DNA of 64,000 nt from Comamonadaceae bacterium (GCA_014190675.1 BJGT01000002.1:27698-91697), one strand, 5' to 3'. Shown: positions 45,108 through 60,844, counted from the stretch's first letter. The notes: generated by a model from the letters alone, not told the origin. Made by a program: numbers and translations.

Positions 45108-46547
45108 TCAACCGCTCAGATCGGCCAGGCCGGTCCGTTCGGTTGGGGCGGGAACAGGTAGAGCGACCCGCTTGACCAGCGGGCCGATAACAATCAGGGT
45201 AACAAACAACAGGTACATCTCAACATGGTAGACGAAGCTGTAGCCGGTGGCCGGGTCTACCAAGGCGGCTCCGAGTGCGCCCTCGGCAGCCAAGCCCGAG
45301 ACCAGGTCACGCAGAGCGCCGCCCAAAAACATGGCCAGACCAGCGGCGACGGATTGCACTGCGCCCCAGGCGCCCAGCGCAAGCCCCACAAAGCCGCCGT
45401 CTTCCATGCGCATGGCTGCATACAGCGTGCCGACAGCGAACAGGCCGCCACCAAAACCGATGCCCAGCGCACCTAAGCGAAACAGGTCGTCGGCTTGCAG
45501 CGGGGCGGCAAAAATCACCGCAGAAAAAGCCGGCAGGCCAGCCAAAACGCCGTAGGCCGCGAGGCGCAAGGGGTCGGCGCCCCGTGCGAGCACGCGCGCA
45601 GCCAATAAAAAACCGGCCATGGCGCCACCCGCCAACAAAGCCGTCAGGGCGCTGGTGGCGCCCACGCTGAGGTGCATGATTTCTCCGCCATAGGGCTCCA
45701 GAACCACATCCTGCATATTGAAGGCCATGGTGCCCAAGCCGGTGGCCCACAAGAACCGCTTGGCCTGCCGGTTGGCAATGAAGCGCTGCCAGACCAGACG
45801 AAACGGCGGGTGTTGCTCAGTCTTCATGGCCGCCGCCCTGGCTGGGTTACGGGCCTCTTGTTTCCAAAGCGCCACCGAGTTGAGCAGCAAGACCACCATC
45901 GCCGTACCCTGCACCACCTGGACCAAGCGCTTGGGGCTGAAATCAGCCAGCAGCCAGCTAAAGGCCATGCTACCGCCGACCGCGCCGAGCAAGAGCATGA
46001 CATACATCAAGGCGACCACCCGTGGCCTGGTCTCGGCGCTGGCCTGGTCTGTGGCAAGTGCCAGGCCCGCTGTTTGCGAGGTTTGCAGTCCGGCGCCGAC
46101 CATCAAAAAGGCCAGCGCAGCGGCCGCCTGACCAAACCAGTCGGGTACCGGCACCTGGCCTTGGCCAGACAAAACAAGCAGTGCAAACGGCATGATGGCC
46201 AAACCGAAAAACTGAATCAGTGTGCCGCCCCACATATAGGGCACCCGGCGCCAGCCGAAAGCCGAGCGGTGGGTGTCGGATTGGTAACCGGTGATCGCCC
46301 TGAAGGGTGCCACCAACATGGGCAGTGCCAACATCAGGGCCACCAGCCAGGCGGCCACGCTCAACTCGACAATCATGACCCGGTTGAGAGTGCCGATCAT
46401 CAAGGCAGTGGTGATGCCCATGGTGAACTTGAACAGGGACAGCCGCATCAGCCTGCCCATCGGCAGGTCGGCGCTTGCCACGTCTGCAAACGGCAGGTAA
46501 TTCATGGGCAGGCGACGCGCCCACTGCCCGACAGTCCGAATGGTCAT
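45108..46547 (-). CDS. lhaA: LH1 assembly factor LhaA (BCD-family MFS protein)
   Basis: 479 residues from ATG 46547, which overlaps the bchM stop and has GGAG six bases upstream. Twelve spans of the bacteriochlorophyll-delivery/PucC family are predicted, with ITGYQSDTHRSAFGWRRVPY, MWGGTLIQFFGLAIMPFALL and GFGGGLFAVGTLYAAMRMED as family blocks. LhaA promotes LH1 assembly and probably hands over bacteriochlorophyll. Position next to puhA and bchM favours LhaA over PucC; no pucBA genes are in view. Confidence 0.93.
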   Translation of the reverse strand: MTIRTVGQWARRLPMNYLPFADVASADLPMGRLMRLSLFKFTMGITTALMIGTLNRVMIVELSVAAWLVALMLALPMLVAPFRAITGYQSDTHRSAFGWRRVPYMWGGTLIQFFGLAIMPFALLVLSGQGQVPVPDWFGQAAAALAFLMVGAGLQTSQTAGLALATDQASAETRPRVVALMYVMLLLGAVGGSMAFSWLLADFSPKRLVQVVQGTAMVVLLLNSVALWKQEARNPARAAAMKTEQHPPFRLVWQRFIANRQAKRFLWATGLGTMAFNMQDVVLEPYGGEIMHLSVGATSALTALLAGGAMAGFLLAARVLARGADPLRLAAYGVLAGLPAFSAVIFAAPLQADDLFRLGALGIGFGGGLFAVGTLYAAMRMEDGGFVGLALGAWGAVQSVAAGLAMFLGGALRDLVSGLAAEGALGAALVDPATGYSFVYHVEMYLLFVTLIVIGPLVKRVALPVPAPTERTGLADLSG

Positions 46548-47245
46548 TGCCTGCTCCACTCCATGGCCTGCGACTTGTAAAAGCCGCTCGAGACCCGCTC
46601 GGTGCGCCCGCCTGTCCAGGCCGACAACACCGCGTCTTGCTGCATCAAACGAGTCAGGGTTTTTTCTGCCATAGGCTCCAGCCAGGGCGCGCGGTCGCTG
46701 CGCGGGAGCAGACGGCCAAGCCTGATCATGGCGGCAAGCAGGGGCGTGCTTGGGGCAAAAGTGAACAGGATGGAGCCAGTGGTGCGCTGGGCGAGGAGCG
46801 AGAGCGCCGCCACCGCATCTTCGGTACGGTAATGAATCACCGAATCCATCGCCACCACATGGTCAAACCGGCCCAGCGCAGGGTCGAGCATGTCGCCGCT
46901 GCGGAATTCAACACGGCCGCCGCCGGGCAGTTGCCCCAGGCGCTCGCGTGCGAGTTCGATCAGCTTAGGCGACAGGTCGATGGCCACCACGTCGGCACCA
47001 CGCCGGGCTGCCTCGACCGCCAGGGCGCCGGTGCCGCAGCCCGCGTCGAGCAGGCGTCGACCGCTCAAATCATGGGGCAACCAGGACAGCAGTTTGGCCC
47101 GCATCTGGTCCCGTCCGGCCCGCACGGTGGCCCGGATACGGCCCAGCGGCGCGTCCGAGGTGAGACGCGCCCAGGCCTGCACCGCAGTGCGGTCAAAGTA
47201 GGTTTCAATTTGACCGCGGCGCTCTTGATAAGACGGCTGGCTCAT
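46544..47245 (-). CDS. bchM: Mg-protoporphyrin IX O-methyltransferase
   Basis: 233 residues from ATG 47245 (MSQPSYQERRGQIETYFDRT); upstream in-frame sequence overlaps bchL and was rejected. SAM-binding motif I is LLDAGCGTGALAVEAARRGA, followed by VVAIDLSPKLIELARERL. C-terminal RVSSGFYKSQAMEW is family-typical. It methylates the 13-propionate of Mg-protoporphyrin, the step before AcsF. It lies 10 bases after bchL. Confidence 0.96.
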   Translation of the reverse strand: MSQPSYQERRGQIETYFDRTAVQAWARLTSDAPLGRIRATVRAGRDQMRAKLLSWLPHDLSGRRLLDAGCGTGALAVEAARRGADVVAIDLSPKLIELARERLGQLPGGGRVEFRSGDMLDPALGRFDHVVAMDSVIHYRTEDAVAALSLLAQRTTGSILFTFAPSTPLLAAMIRLGRLLPRSDRAPWLEPMAEKTLTRLMQQDAVLSAWTGGRTERVSSGFYKSQAMEWSRQ

Positions 47246-47255
47246 GCGTGCGCTT

Positions 47256-51940
<4,685 letters not shown>

Positions 51941-51941
51941 G

Positions 51942-53561
51942 CTAGCGTCCAAAATGCGCCTTGGCTTCATACAGGGTTTCGACCGTGATCAGGGACACGC
52001 CCTGCTCGAGCGCGTAACGCTCGGTGTTGCGCTTGGCCTTGCCCCGCACAAAAAACGGAATTTTCTTAAGTTCGCGTTCGGCATCCCCCGCCCACTGGGC
52101 CAACGCATCGCTGAGCGGGCCAGCCACAGGCTCAGACTTGGCGGCTTGTGGCTCAAGGGCCGGGGCGGCTTGGGCCGCTGCTGCTGCCAGCTCCGGCTCG
52201 GCTGTTTTTGACTGATGCAACCCGCCACCATGTCCCCCCAGGTGGGACGGCGCGGCATCCTCATGGAACTCGGAGTCGCCGCGAAACATGCCGATCAAGT
52301 GCTCCTCAAGCCCCATCATCAGGGGATGGACCCAGGTGTCAAACAGGACATTAGCCCCCTCAAAACCCATTTGCGGCGAATACCTGGCCGGGAAGTCCTG
52401 CACATGCACCGGCGCCGAAATAACCGCGCAGGGCACGCCGGCACGTTTGGCAATATGGCGCTCCATCTGCGTACCGAGCACCAACTCTGGCTGCAGTTCA
52501 ATGATGCGCTCCTCGATCTCCAGGTAGTCATCGCTGATCAAGGGCTCCACATCGTACAGCTTGGCTGCCTCGCGCACCTCACGCGCAAACTCGCGGCTGT
52601 AGGTGCCGATGCCAACCACCTTGAAGCCAAATTCCTGGCTTGCCACGCGGGCCGCCGCCACTGCATGGGTGGCATCACCAAACACAAAAACTCTTTTCCC
52701 GGTGAGGTAGGTCGAGTCAACCGAGCGGGCATACCAAGTGGCACGCGCAGCGGCGGAGGCGAGCAACACGCTGGGGTCTAGCCCGGCGAGTTGCGCCACC
52801 TCGGCAATAAAGTCGCGGGTCGCACCCACCCCGATCGGGATGGTTTTGCTGAACCCCTGTCCAAACTGCCGCTGCAGCCATTGCGCTGTGAGGGCGGCGA
52901 TTTCCGGGTACAGAACAATGTTGAAATCAGCATCACGCAAGCGGCCCAAGTCTGCCGGCGTAGCGCCCAGCGGGGCAACCACGTTGACATCAATCCCGAG
53001 TTGGCGCACCAACTGGCTGATCTCCTGCAGATCGTCCCGGTGCCGAAAGCCCAGTGCCGAGGGACCCAGAATATTGCAGCTCGGCCGCTGGCCTTCAGGC
53101 CGGGGCGTCTGGGGCCGGGCCGGGCCAGCCAGGGCGCGCACCATCTGGTAAAAGGTTTCCGAGGCGCCCCAATTTTCTTTGCGCTGGTAGGACGGCAGTT
53201 CAAGTGCCACCACGGGCACCGGCAGGTCGAGCGCACGGCACAAGCCACCAGGGTCATCTTGAATCAGCTCTGCGGTGCAGGACGCACCGACCATCATGGC
53301 CTTGGGTAAAAAGCGATGGTAGGCCTCGCGCGCCGCATTTTTGAACAATTCTGCGGTATCGCCCCCCAGGTCTCTGGCCTGAAAAGTGGTGTAAGTCACT
53401 GGCGGGCGCTTGGGCAGGCGCTCGATCATCGTGAACAACAGGTCGGCATAAGTGTCCCCTTGGGGCGCATGCAACACGTAGTGCACATCTTCCATGGCGG
53501 TGGCAATCCGCATGGCACCCACATGGGGCGGTCCTTCGTAAGTCCAGAGCGTGAGTTGCAT
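51942..53561 (-). CDS. bchB: Dark protochlorophyllide reductase subunit B
   Basis: 539 residues from ATG 53561 ([20 protein letters not shown]). The nitrogenase-like core includes [17 protein letters not shown]. An Ala/Pro/Glu-rich linker near 430-480 joins it to the C-terminal PCP-reductase domain ([19 protein letters not shown]). With BchN and BchL it reduces ring D of protochlorophyllide in the dark. It starts 11 bases after bchN. Confidence 0.96.
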   Translation of the reverse strand: MQLTLWTYEGPPHVGAMRIATAMEDVHYVLHAPQGDTYADLLFTMIERLPKRPPVTYTTFQARDLGGDTAELFKNAAREAYHRFLPKAMMVGASCTAELIQDDPGGLCRALDLPVPVVALELPSYQRKENWGASETFYQMVRALAGPARPQTPRPEGQRPSCNILGPSALGFRHRDDLQEISQLVRQLGIDVNVVAPLGATPADLGRLRDADFNIVLYPEIAALTAQWLQRQFGQGFSKTIPIGVGATRDFIAEVAQLAGLDPSVLLASAAARATWYARSVDSTYLTGKRVFVFGDATHAVAAARVASQEFGFKVVGIGTYSREFAREVREAAKLYDVEPLISDDYLEIEERIIELQPELVLGTQMERHIAKRAGVPCAVISAPVHVQDFPARYSPQMGFEGANVLFDTWVHPLMMGLEEHLIGMFRGDSEFHEDAAPSHLGGHGGGLHQSKTAEPELAAAAAQAAPALEPQAAKSEPVAGPLSDALAQWAGDAERELKKIPFFVRGKAKRNTERYALEQGVSLITVETLYEAKAHFGR

Positions 53562-53572
53562 GGCCGGCGTTC

Positions 53573-55398
<1,826 letters not shown>

Positions 55399-55414
55399 TG
55401 TCTCCATGGGTGCA

Positions 55415-55455
55415 AATTTAATCGCCAAATCCAATACTGTCAACTTATTGTGACG
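55415..55455 (-). promoter_or_regulatory. bchF promoter with near-consensus PpsR site
   Basis: On the minus strand, -35 TTGACA (complement of 55438-55443) and -10 TAAATT (complement of 55415-55420) are 17 bases apart. TGT-N12-ACG at 55438-55455 overlaps the -35; it differs from the PpsR consensus TGT-N12-ACA in one base. This should drive the bchF-to-crtB superoperon. Confidence 0.7.
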
Positions 55456-55686
55456 TAAATTTAACTTGACATGCTGGTCAGACGGTGTAAAGTTTTGTCC
55501 CAGACAGATCGGAAATGCTTTGACAGCGCCTGCTCATCACTGTAGAACACACTGTCGAGCAGGCTGAACACCGTCATCCGGGATGGCAGTGGGCAGTTTC
55601 TGGATAAAAAAACAGCAGTCTGGCGGCCAAAACCCACGGCCGCCACTAAAAAACCCGCATCACTGCGGTAAGCGAGGAAACGAGAC
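55456..55686 (+). promoter_or_regulatory. Leader region upstream of ppaA
   Basis: The bchF-ppaA gap contains a plus-strand -35 TTGACA (55466-55471) with a possible -10 TAAAGT (55488-55493). Near its end is a perfect 8-bp hairpin, TGGCGGCC (55621-55628) with GGCCGCCA (55638-55645), followed by a short A-run. If the promoter is right the 5' leader is about 190 bases, long enough for regulation. No open reading frame of note is seen in it. Confidence 0.45.
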
Positions 55687-56610
55687 ATGGGTTCTTTCAG
55701 TGAGGACGAGTCGTCGAATGATGGTTATGAACAGCATTCTTTCCCTGCCGAGATCGGGCGGGACCACAGCCAGGGGCAGCCCGCTCAGTTGGCTGGGGCG
55801 AAAGACGAACGGGTAGAGAGTCGCATGGCCGCACTGCTTCAGACCATCGAGCAGGAAATCATTCCGCGTCTGGTGCTCGCGCACCGTGATCCGCAGGCCT
55901 GTCTGCCCTATCCGGCCCTGGAAGGCCAAGGCATAGGTCCAGAGGATGTTCTGGCGTTCTCGAAGTTAGCTCTCACTGCGGATGAACGCGCTGCCTTCCA
56001 GTGCATTGAGTCTATTCGCGCCCGGGGTATCTCGTTAGAAAGCATCTACATCGATCTCTTGGCACCGGTTGCCCGGCACCTTGGCGAACTCTGGAACCAA
56101 GACCTGTGCGACTTCACTGATGTCACCCTGGGGCTGGGTCGGCTGCAACGCATTTTGCGCGAGATCAGCGCGAGCGCCCAGTTGCCTGAGCTGCCTGCGG
56201 CTGACGGCCACCGTATTTTGCTATTGCCCGGCCCTGGCCAGCAACACACCTTTGGCCTGTCGATGGTGCGGGAATTTTTTCGGCGAGCCGGCTGGAACAT
56301 CTCCGGCGGCGCAACAGACAGCCATGTCGACCCTGCCCGGCTGGCCAAACGCGAGCATTTTGATGTTGTTGGGCTGTCCTTTGGCGACGAGACCAAACTC
56401 GGCGCCTTGGGAAAATGCATAAGCAACATCCGGGCTGAGTCGATGAACCGGGCTGTTGTGATCATTGTTGGCGGGCCGCTTTTTGTCGCCCAGCCGAGTT
56501 ATTGCGAACTTGTTCAAGCCGATGCCATCATCACCGAGGGGCGAGAGGCCCCGGCCATGGCGCAGGATTTGGTGAGTCGGTTTCGCAAATCCAGCCAGCG
56601 CCAAGCCTAA
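55687..56610 (+). CDS. ppaA: PpaA/AerR-type B12-binding PpsR antirepressor
   Basis: 307 residues. A polar N-terminal ~45 residues, a helical bundle (about 85-165, SIYIDLLAPVARHLGELWNQ) and a cobalamin-binding Rossmann domain (about 175-300). The loop PGPGQQHTFGLSMV contains His187 in an HxxG context, the expected lower ligand to cobalt in AerR. AerR/PpaA proteins bind PpsR/CrtJ and change its DNA binding with light and oxygen. It is 38 bases upstream of ppsR. The double symbol ppaA/aerR reflects naming in different species. Confidence 0.92.
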   Translation: MGSFSEDESSNDGYEQHSFPAEIGRDHSQGQPAQLAGAKDERVESRMAALLQTIEQEIIPRLVLAHRDPQACLPYPALEGQGIGPEDVLAFSKLALTADERAAFQCIESIRARGISLESIYIDLLAPVARHLGELWNQDLCDFTDVTLGLGRLQRILREISASAQLPELPAADGHRILLLPGPGQQHTFGLSMVREFFRRAGWNISGGATDSHVDPARLAKREHFDVVGLSFGDETKLGALGKCISNIRAESMNRAVVIIVGGPLFVAQPSYCELVQADAIITEGREAPAMAQDLVSRFRKSSQRQA

Positions 56611-56648
56611 GCGAAGGCCACCCCCAGTTATTTCCCAGAAAGAATCGA

Positions 56649-58121
56649 ATGCTCCAGACCAATCCCGAAAAGCCGAATGGCTTGTTTGACATGCCAGAGA
56701 AATTCTTGGCGGGCTTGGGCTCGGATGTCACCTCCAGACTGATTGCTGCCGCGGCCGACCTGGTGTTGATCGTCGATGAGGCTGGTGTGATCCAAGACCT
56801 GGCCTGTGGCAGCGATGATTTACGCAGCCATGCCCAACAACAATGGCTGGGCAAGCCCTGGTTGCAAACTGTCACGGTAGAGAGCCGGCCCAAGGTTGAA
56901 GCCATGCTCAAGGAAGCCAGTGCCGGGGGCAGCGCCAAATGGCGGCATGTCAATCACCCGTCCAGCGTGGTTGACGGGGACGACATGGCGGTGTCTTACA
57001 GCGTGGTGCCAGTGGGTCCGCCCGGAGAACAAAAAAGCCCGGGCGCTGGGCATTCGGTTGCCTTTGGACGAGATCTGCGCGCCCAAATGACCTTGCAGCA
57101 ACGACTGGTCAGCGCGCAAATGTCGATGGAGCGCGATTACTGGCGCCTGCGCAATATTGAGACCCGCTACCGACTGCTTTTCCAGGAGTCAACCGAGGCG
57201 CTGATGATCCTGGATGCCGGCAGCGAACGGCTCGAAGAGGCCAATCCGGCCGCCTTTCGCCTACTCGGTGAAGGCGCACGCCGAACCGCCTGGACTTTGT
57301 CAGACAGCCTGCGCATTGACAGCGCCCGGGACCTGCAACAGTCGCTCGCACGGCTGCGCAGCAGCGGACGACCAGAGTCCCTCAGCCTCACACTACTTGA
57401 CAGCGCGGATGCTTTGAGCGCAACCGTGTCGCTGTTTCGCCAAGAGAACTCGACTCATTTCATGGTGCGGTTGGGGCGTTCGCCCGACAGCACCCCGCGC
57501 GACGATGAACGCAACCGGCAGCAAATCAGCAATATTCTTGAGAGCGCCCCCGACGCCTTGGTAGTCACCGACCTGAGCGGCCATGTACTCACCGCCAATC
57601 GCGCCTTTCTTGAACTCGTGCAGGTCGCTAGCGAAGAACAGGCGCGTGGCGAGTCACTCGAAAAATGGCTGGGCCGCAGTGGCGTTGACCTGAATGTCCT
57701 GATCGCCAATCTGCGGCAACGTGGCTCGGTGCGACTGTTCGCCACACGAATCAAGGGCAATTACGGCTCTATGGCAGATGTGGAAATCTCGGCAGTTTCC
57801 GTGAGCAGTGGCGAGGATCCCTGCATGGGCTTTGTCATCCGTGATGTCGGCAGACGCCTGCCGGCTGATGCGCGCGCCCAAAAAGAGTTGCCCCGCTCGG
57901 CCGGCCAAATGACCGAACTCGTCGGCCGTGTGCCGCTGCGCGACATCGTTCGTGAAACCACCGACCTGATCGAGCGCCTGTGCATTGAGGCGGCGCTGGA
58001 ACTGACCTCGGACAACCGGGCCTCCGCGGCCGAAATGCTGGGACTTTCCCGGCAAAGCCTGTATGTCAAGCTGCGCCGCTTTGGCCTTGGTGATCTAGAT
58101 CCAAGCCCTGGCGGTGAATGA
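56649..58121 (+). CDS. ppsR: Photosynthesis gene repressor PpsR (CrtJ)
   Basis: 490 residues from ATG 56649 (MLQTNPEKPNGLFDMPEKFL); longer in-frame starts lie inside ppaA. Three PAS domains (about 30-130, 165-270, 285-400; ILESAPDALVVTDLSGHVLT is the last) precede a Fis-type HTH (SAAEMLGLSRQSLYVKLRRF). Cys445 in IERLCIEAALELT sits at the redox-sensitive Cys position known for CrtJ/PpsR. It represses bch, crt and puc promoters through TGT-N12-ACA sites, several of which occur in this window. Confidence 0.96.
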   Translation: MLQTNPEKPNGLFDMPEKFLAGLGSDVTSRLIAAAADLVLIVDEAGVIQDLACGSDDLRSHAQQQWLGKPWLQTVTVESRPKVEAMLKEASAGGSAKWRHVNHPSSVVDGDDMAVSYSVVPVGPPGEQKSPGAGHSVAFGRDLRAQMTLQQRLVSAQMSMERDYWRLRNIETRYRLLFQESTEALMILDAGSERLEEANPAAFRLLGEGARRTAWTLSDSLRIDSARDLQQSLARLRSSGRPESLSLTLLDSADALSATVSLFRQENSTHFMVRLGRSPDSTPRDDERNRQQISNILESAPDALVVTDLSGHVLTANRAFLELVQVASEEQARGESLEKWLGRSGVDLNVLIANLRQRGSVRLFATRIKGNYGSMADVEISAVSVSSGEDPCMGFVIRDVGRRLPADARAQKELPRSAGQMTELVGRVPLRDIVRETTDLIERLCIEAALELTSDNRASAAEMLGLSRQSLYVKLRRFGLGDLDPSPGGE

Positions 58122-58141
58122 GCAACAGGCAGAAAAATAAG

Positions 58142-58173
58142 TGTAAGTTCTAATTGACACCGTGAAGTGTCAA
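58142..58173 (+). promoter_or_regulatory. bchG regulatory region with overlapping PpsR-type palindromes
   Basis: TGT-N12-ACA occupies 58142-58159. A second, perfect inverted repeat, TTGACAC (58154-58160) with GTGTCAA (58167-58173) around six bases, overlaps it. TTGACA at 58154-58159 could be a -35 with TAAAAA at 58177-58182 as -10 (spacing 17). Transcription would then start about at the bchG ATG, giving a leaderless or very short-leader mRNA. Confidence 0.7.
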
Positions 58174-58190
58174 GGGTAAAAACACAGGGT

Positions 58191-59075
58191 ATGAATGCCC
58201 CTGCGTTGTCCGCTGTTACCGAGCTTTTCAAGCCAATTACCTGGTTCCCTCCCATGTGGGCGTTTGCCTGTGGCGTGGTTGCCTCTGGCCAGTCGGTGCA
58301 GGACAAATGGTGGCTGGCCGTGTTGGGCATTGCGCTGGCCGGTCCTTTTGTATGCGCCACCAGCCAGGCCGTTAACGACTGGTTTGACCGCCATGTTGAT
58401 GCCATCAACGAACCGCAGCGGCCCATTCCCTCGGGTCGTATACCCGGACGCTGGGGTCTGTACCTGGCCATCGGCTGGACTGCCGTCTCTTTGCTGGTGG
58501 CCACGGCTTTGGGGGTTTGGGGCTTCTGCGCCGCGGCGCTGGGCTTGGCCCTGGCCTGGGCCTACAGCGCGCCGCCCCTGCGTCTCAAACAAAATGGCTG
58601 GTGGGGCAATGCCGCCTGCGGTCTGAGCTACGAGGGCATCGCCTGGGCCACTGGCGCCGCTGTAATGGCTGGGGGCAGTCTGCCAGCCGGCAAATCGCTG
58701 GTGCTCGCCGGGCTTTACAGCGCAGGCACCCACGGCATCATGACCCTCAACGACTTCAAGGCTGTAGCAGGAGATAGGCAAATGGGCGTGCGCTCCTTGC
58801 CGGTGCAATTGGGCGAACAAGGCGCCGGCAGTGTGGCGTGCTGGCTGATGGCTGTGCCGCAAATTGCAGTCGTCTTGCTGCTGTTTGGATGGGGCCAAGC
58901 GGGCCACGGCTTGGCAGTTGGCCTGCTGGTGGGGCTTCAGGTGCTGATGATGGGCCATTTTTTGACCCGGGTCAGTGCGCGGGCGCTGTGGTACAGCGCT
59001 TTTGGCGTGCCACTGTTTGTGGCGGGCATGATGGTTAGCGCTTTTGCCCTGCGGGGGCTGGCAGCACCCCTATAA
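58191..59075 (+). CDS. bchG: Bacteriochlorophyll synthase (esterifying prenyltransferase)
   Basis: 294 residues from ATG 58191 (MNAPALSAVTELFKPITWFP); GTG 58167 is possible but lies in the operator. UbiA-family: Asp-rich motifs are NDWFDRHVDAINEPQRPIPS and LNDFKAVAGDRQMG, with about eight spans. It attaches geranylgeranyl or phytyl diphosphate to bacteriochlorophyllide. It follows ppsR by 70 bases and precedes bchP. Confidence 0.96.
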   Translation: MNAPALSAVTELFKPITWFPPMWAFACGVVASGQSVQDKWWLAVLGIALAGPFVCATSQAVNDWFDRHVDAINEPQRPIPSGRIPGRWGLYLAIGWTAVSLLVATALGVWGFCAAALGLALAWAYSAPPLRLKQNGWWGNAACGLSYEGIAWATGAAVMAGGSLPAGKSLVLAGLYSAGTHGIMTLNDFKAVAGDRQMGVRSLPVQLGEQGAGSVACWLMAVPQIAVVLLLFGWGQAGHGLAVGLLVGLQVLMMGHFLTRVSARALWYSAFGVPLFVAGMMVSAFALRGLAAPL

Positions 59076-59156
59076 ACCAGCGCCAGTTGTTGCGAACCGG
59101 GAACTTGCCGACTGCTGAAGCTCAAGCTCCCAAGGTATGACATAAAGGTGACAGAC

Positions 59157-60362
59157 ATGGAGCAAACTGAATCATTTGATGTGGTCGTCATTGGCGGCGG
59201 TCCCGCAGGCGCGACTGCGGCCGAGCAGCTGGCGCAAAACGGCTACTCTGTGCTGCTGCTCGACCGTGCCGGCCGCATCAAGCCATGCGGCGGGGCGATA
59301 CCGCCGCGGCTGATCAAAGACTTTGCGATCCCAGACAGCTTGCTGGTCGCCAAAGCCCGCTCTGCACGCATGGTTTCGCCCACCTTCAAGCAGGTGGATA
59401 TCCCGATCGACAATGGTTTTGTGGGCATGGTTGACCGGGCCGACTTTGACGAATGGCTGCGCGTGCGGGCTCAGGCCCAAGGTGCCAAGCGGCGCATTGG
59501 CACCTTTGAGCGTCTTTCGCGAGACCCTGACGGCGTCAGCGTGGTGCATTTTCAGGCCCGTGAAAGCAACAAACGTGGCGAGGGCTTTGCGGCACGGGTG
59601 CGCGCGCGCGCCGTCATTGGCGCCGATGGCGCACGCTCCGAAGTGGCGCGTCAGGCCATCCCCGGGGCAGAGCGCACCAAATATGTCTTTGCCTACCACG
59701 AGATCATCCGCGCCCCTGCGATCAAACCAGCGGGCTATGACGACACCCGCTGCGATGTTTTCTACCACGGCGCCATGTCGCCAGACTTCTACGGCTGGGT
59801 GTTCCCCCATGGCGACACCCTGAGCGTTGGCACCGGCAGCGCAGACAAGGGCTTTTCTTTGAAAGGCGCGGTCGAACGCCTGCGCCAGACCACCGGGCTG
59901 CAGGGAGCCGAAGTGTTGCGTCGCGAAGGTGCACCCCTGCCCATGAAACCCCTTCCGCGCTGGGACAACGGGCGGGATATTGTGCTTGCTGGTGATGCCG
60001 CTGGCGTTGTAGCGCCAGCCTCGGGCGAGGGAATTTACTATGCCATGGTGGGCGGTCAGCTGGCTGCAGAATCGGTTGCGCAACTCTTGAAGACTGGTGA
60101 TGTTTCGTCCTTGAAGCTCGCGCGCAAGCGCTTCATGAAAGCCCACGGCACTGTGTTTTGGGTGCTGGGCATCATGCAAAAATTTTGGTACAAAAATGAT
60201 ATCCGGCGCGAGCGTTTTGTGAAAATATGTGAAGACCGCGATGTGCAACAACTCACCTTCGACTCTTACATGAACAAAGAGCTCAAGCGCCAAAAGCCCA
60301 TGGCACATATCCGCATCTTCTTCAAGGACCTGGCCCACTTGCTCGGTCTGGCCCGGGTGTGA
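59157..60362 (+). CDS. bchP: Geranylgeranyl reductase
   Basis: 401 residues from ATG 59157 (MEQTESFDVVVIGGGPAGAT); a GTG nine bases upstream overlaps the likely AAAGGTGA ribosome-binding site. The FAD fold is IGGGPAGATAAEQLAQNGYS, the second FAD motif is VLAGDAAGVVAPASGEGIYY, and KPCGGAIPPR is family-typical. It reduces the geranylgeranyl tail to phytyl in three steps. It is probably cotranscribed with bchG. Confidence 0.96.
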   Translation: MEQTESFDVVVIGGGPAGATAAEQLAQNGYSVLLLDRAGRIKPCGGAIPPRLIKDFAIPDSLLVAKARSARMVSPTFKQVDIPIDNGFVGMVDRADFDEWLRVRAQAQGAKRRIGTFERLSRDPDGVSVVHFQARESNKRGEGFAARVRARAVIGADGARSEVARQAIPGAERTKYVFAYHEIIRAPAIKPAGYDDTRCDVFYHGAMSPDFYGWVFPHGDTLSVGTGSADKGFSLKGAVERLRQTTGLQGAEVLRREGAPLPMKPLPRWDNGRDIVLAGDAAGVVAPASGEGIYYAMVGGQLAAESVAQLLKTGDVSSLKLARKRFMKAHGTVFWVLGIMQKFWYKNDIRRERFVKICEDRDVQQLTFDSYMNKELKRQKPMAHIRIFFKDLAHLLGLARV

Positions 60363-60369
60363 GCCAGCC

Positions 60370-60681
60370 TTGACGCCGCCCCAATGGGCAGGCGATGTCC
60401 ACCTGGTGGACCTGGTGATCGGCTTCACCGTACTCGAAGGCCTGCTGATTGCCGCCTACCACCGCCTAACAGGCCGCGGCCTGGCACCTGCGGACTATGC
60501 CCTCAACCTGCTGGCTGGCCTATGCCTGATGTTTGCGCTGCGCTGCGCATTATTCGGCTGGCCCGAGCTCTGGATCATGTTGTTTTTGGCATCCTCCGGG
60601 GTGGCACACGGCACTGATCTTGTGCTGCGGTGGCGGCGGCGTGGGCAGCAGCTTCAAGCTGGCTTTGATCTGGATCATTAA
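60370..60681 (+). CDS. Small hydrophobic protein downstream of bchP
   Basis: 103 residues if TTG 60370 is used; an in-frame GTG at 60406 is the alternative. Three predicted membrane segments (VDLVIGFTVLEGLLIAAYHR, ALNLLAGLCLMFALRCALFG, LWIMLFLASSGVAHGTDLVL) and an Arg-rich tail (RWRRRGQQ) are seen. It starts seven bases after bchP, so it is likely in the bchG-P transcript. I do not recognise the family. The weak start codon lowers confidence slightly, but base composition matches its neighbours. Confidence 0.68.
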   Translation: MTPPQWAGDVHLVDLVIGFTVLEGLLIAAYHRLTGRGLAPADYALNLLAGLCLMFALRCALFGWPELWIMLFLASSGVAHGTDLVLRWRRRGQQLQAGFDLDH

Positions 60682-60844
60682 GGGGAGATGTGCGCGCAAG
60701 GCCAATTTCGCAGTCAGCTCGCCATCGTCCTGATCTTGCGTGGTACGCCCCACCATTTAAAGTCAAGGGCCAAGTCGGCACTAGGTAAACCCTAGGGTAA
60801 CTTGGCTCACTTTGCGGCTATGCTAAGCCCTAGGAGGTCTGAAT

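Noticed and set aside
45672-46580. A 302-codon plus-strand frame in lhaA
   Set aside because: Antisense shadow of lhaA with a His/Gln-rich, domain-free translation.
60682-60844. Palindromic CTAGG/CCCTAG repeats upstream of dctQ as an operator
   Set aside because: CTAGG elements recur near 60780-60835 but give no clear symmetric site and no matching regulator gene is adjacent; too weak to call.
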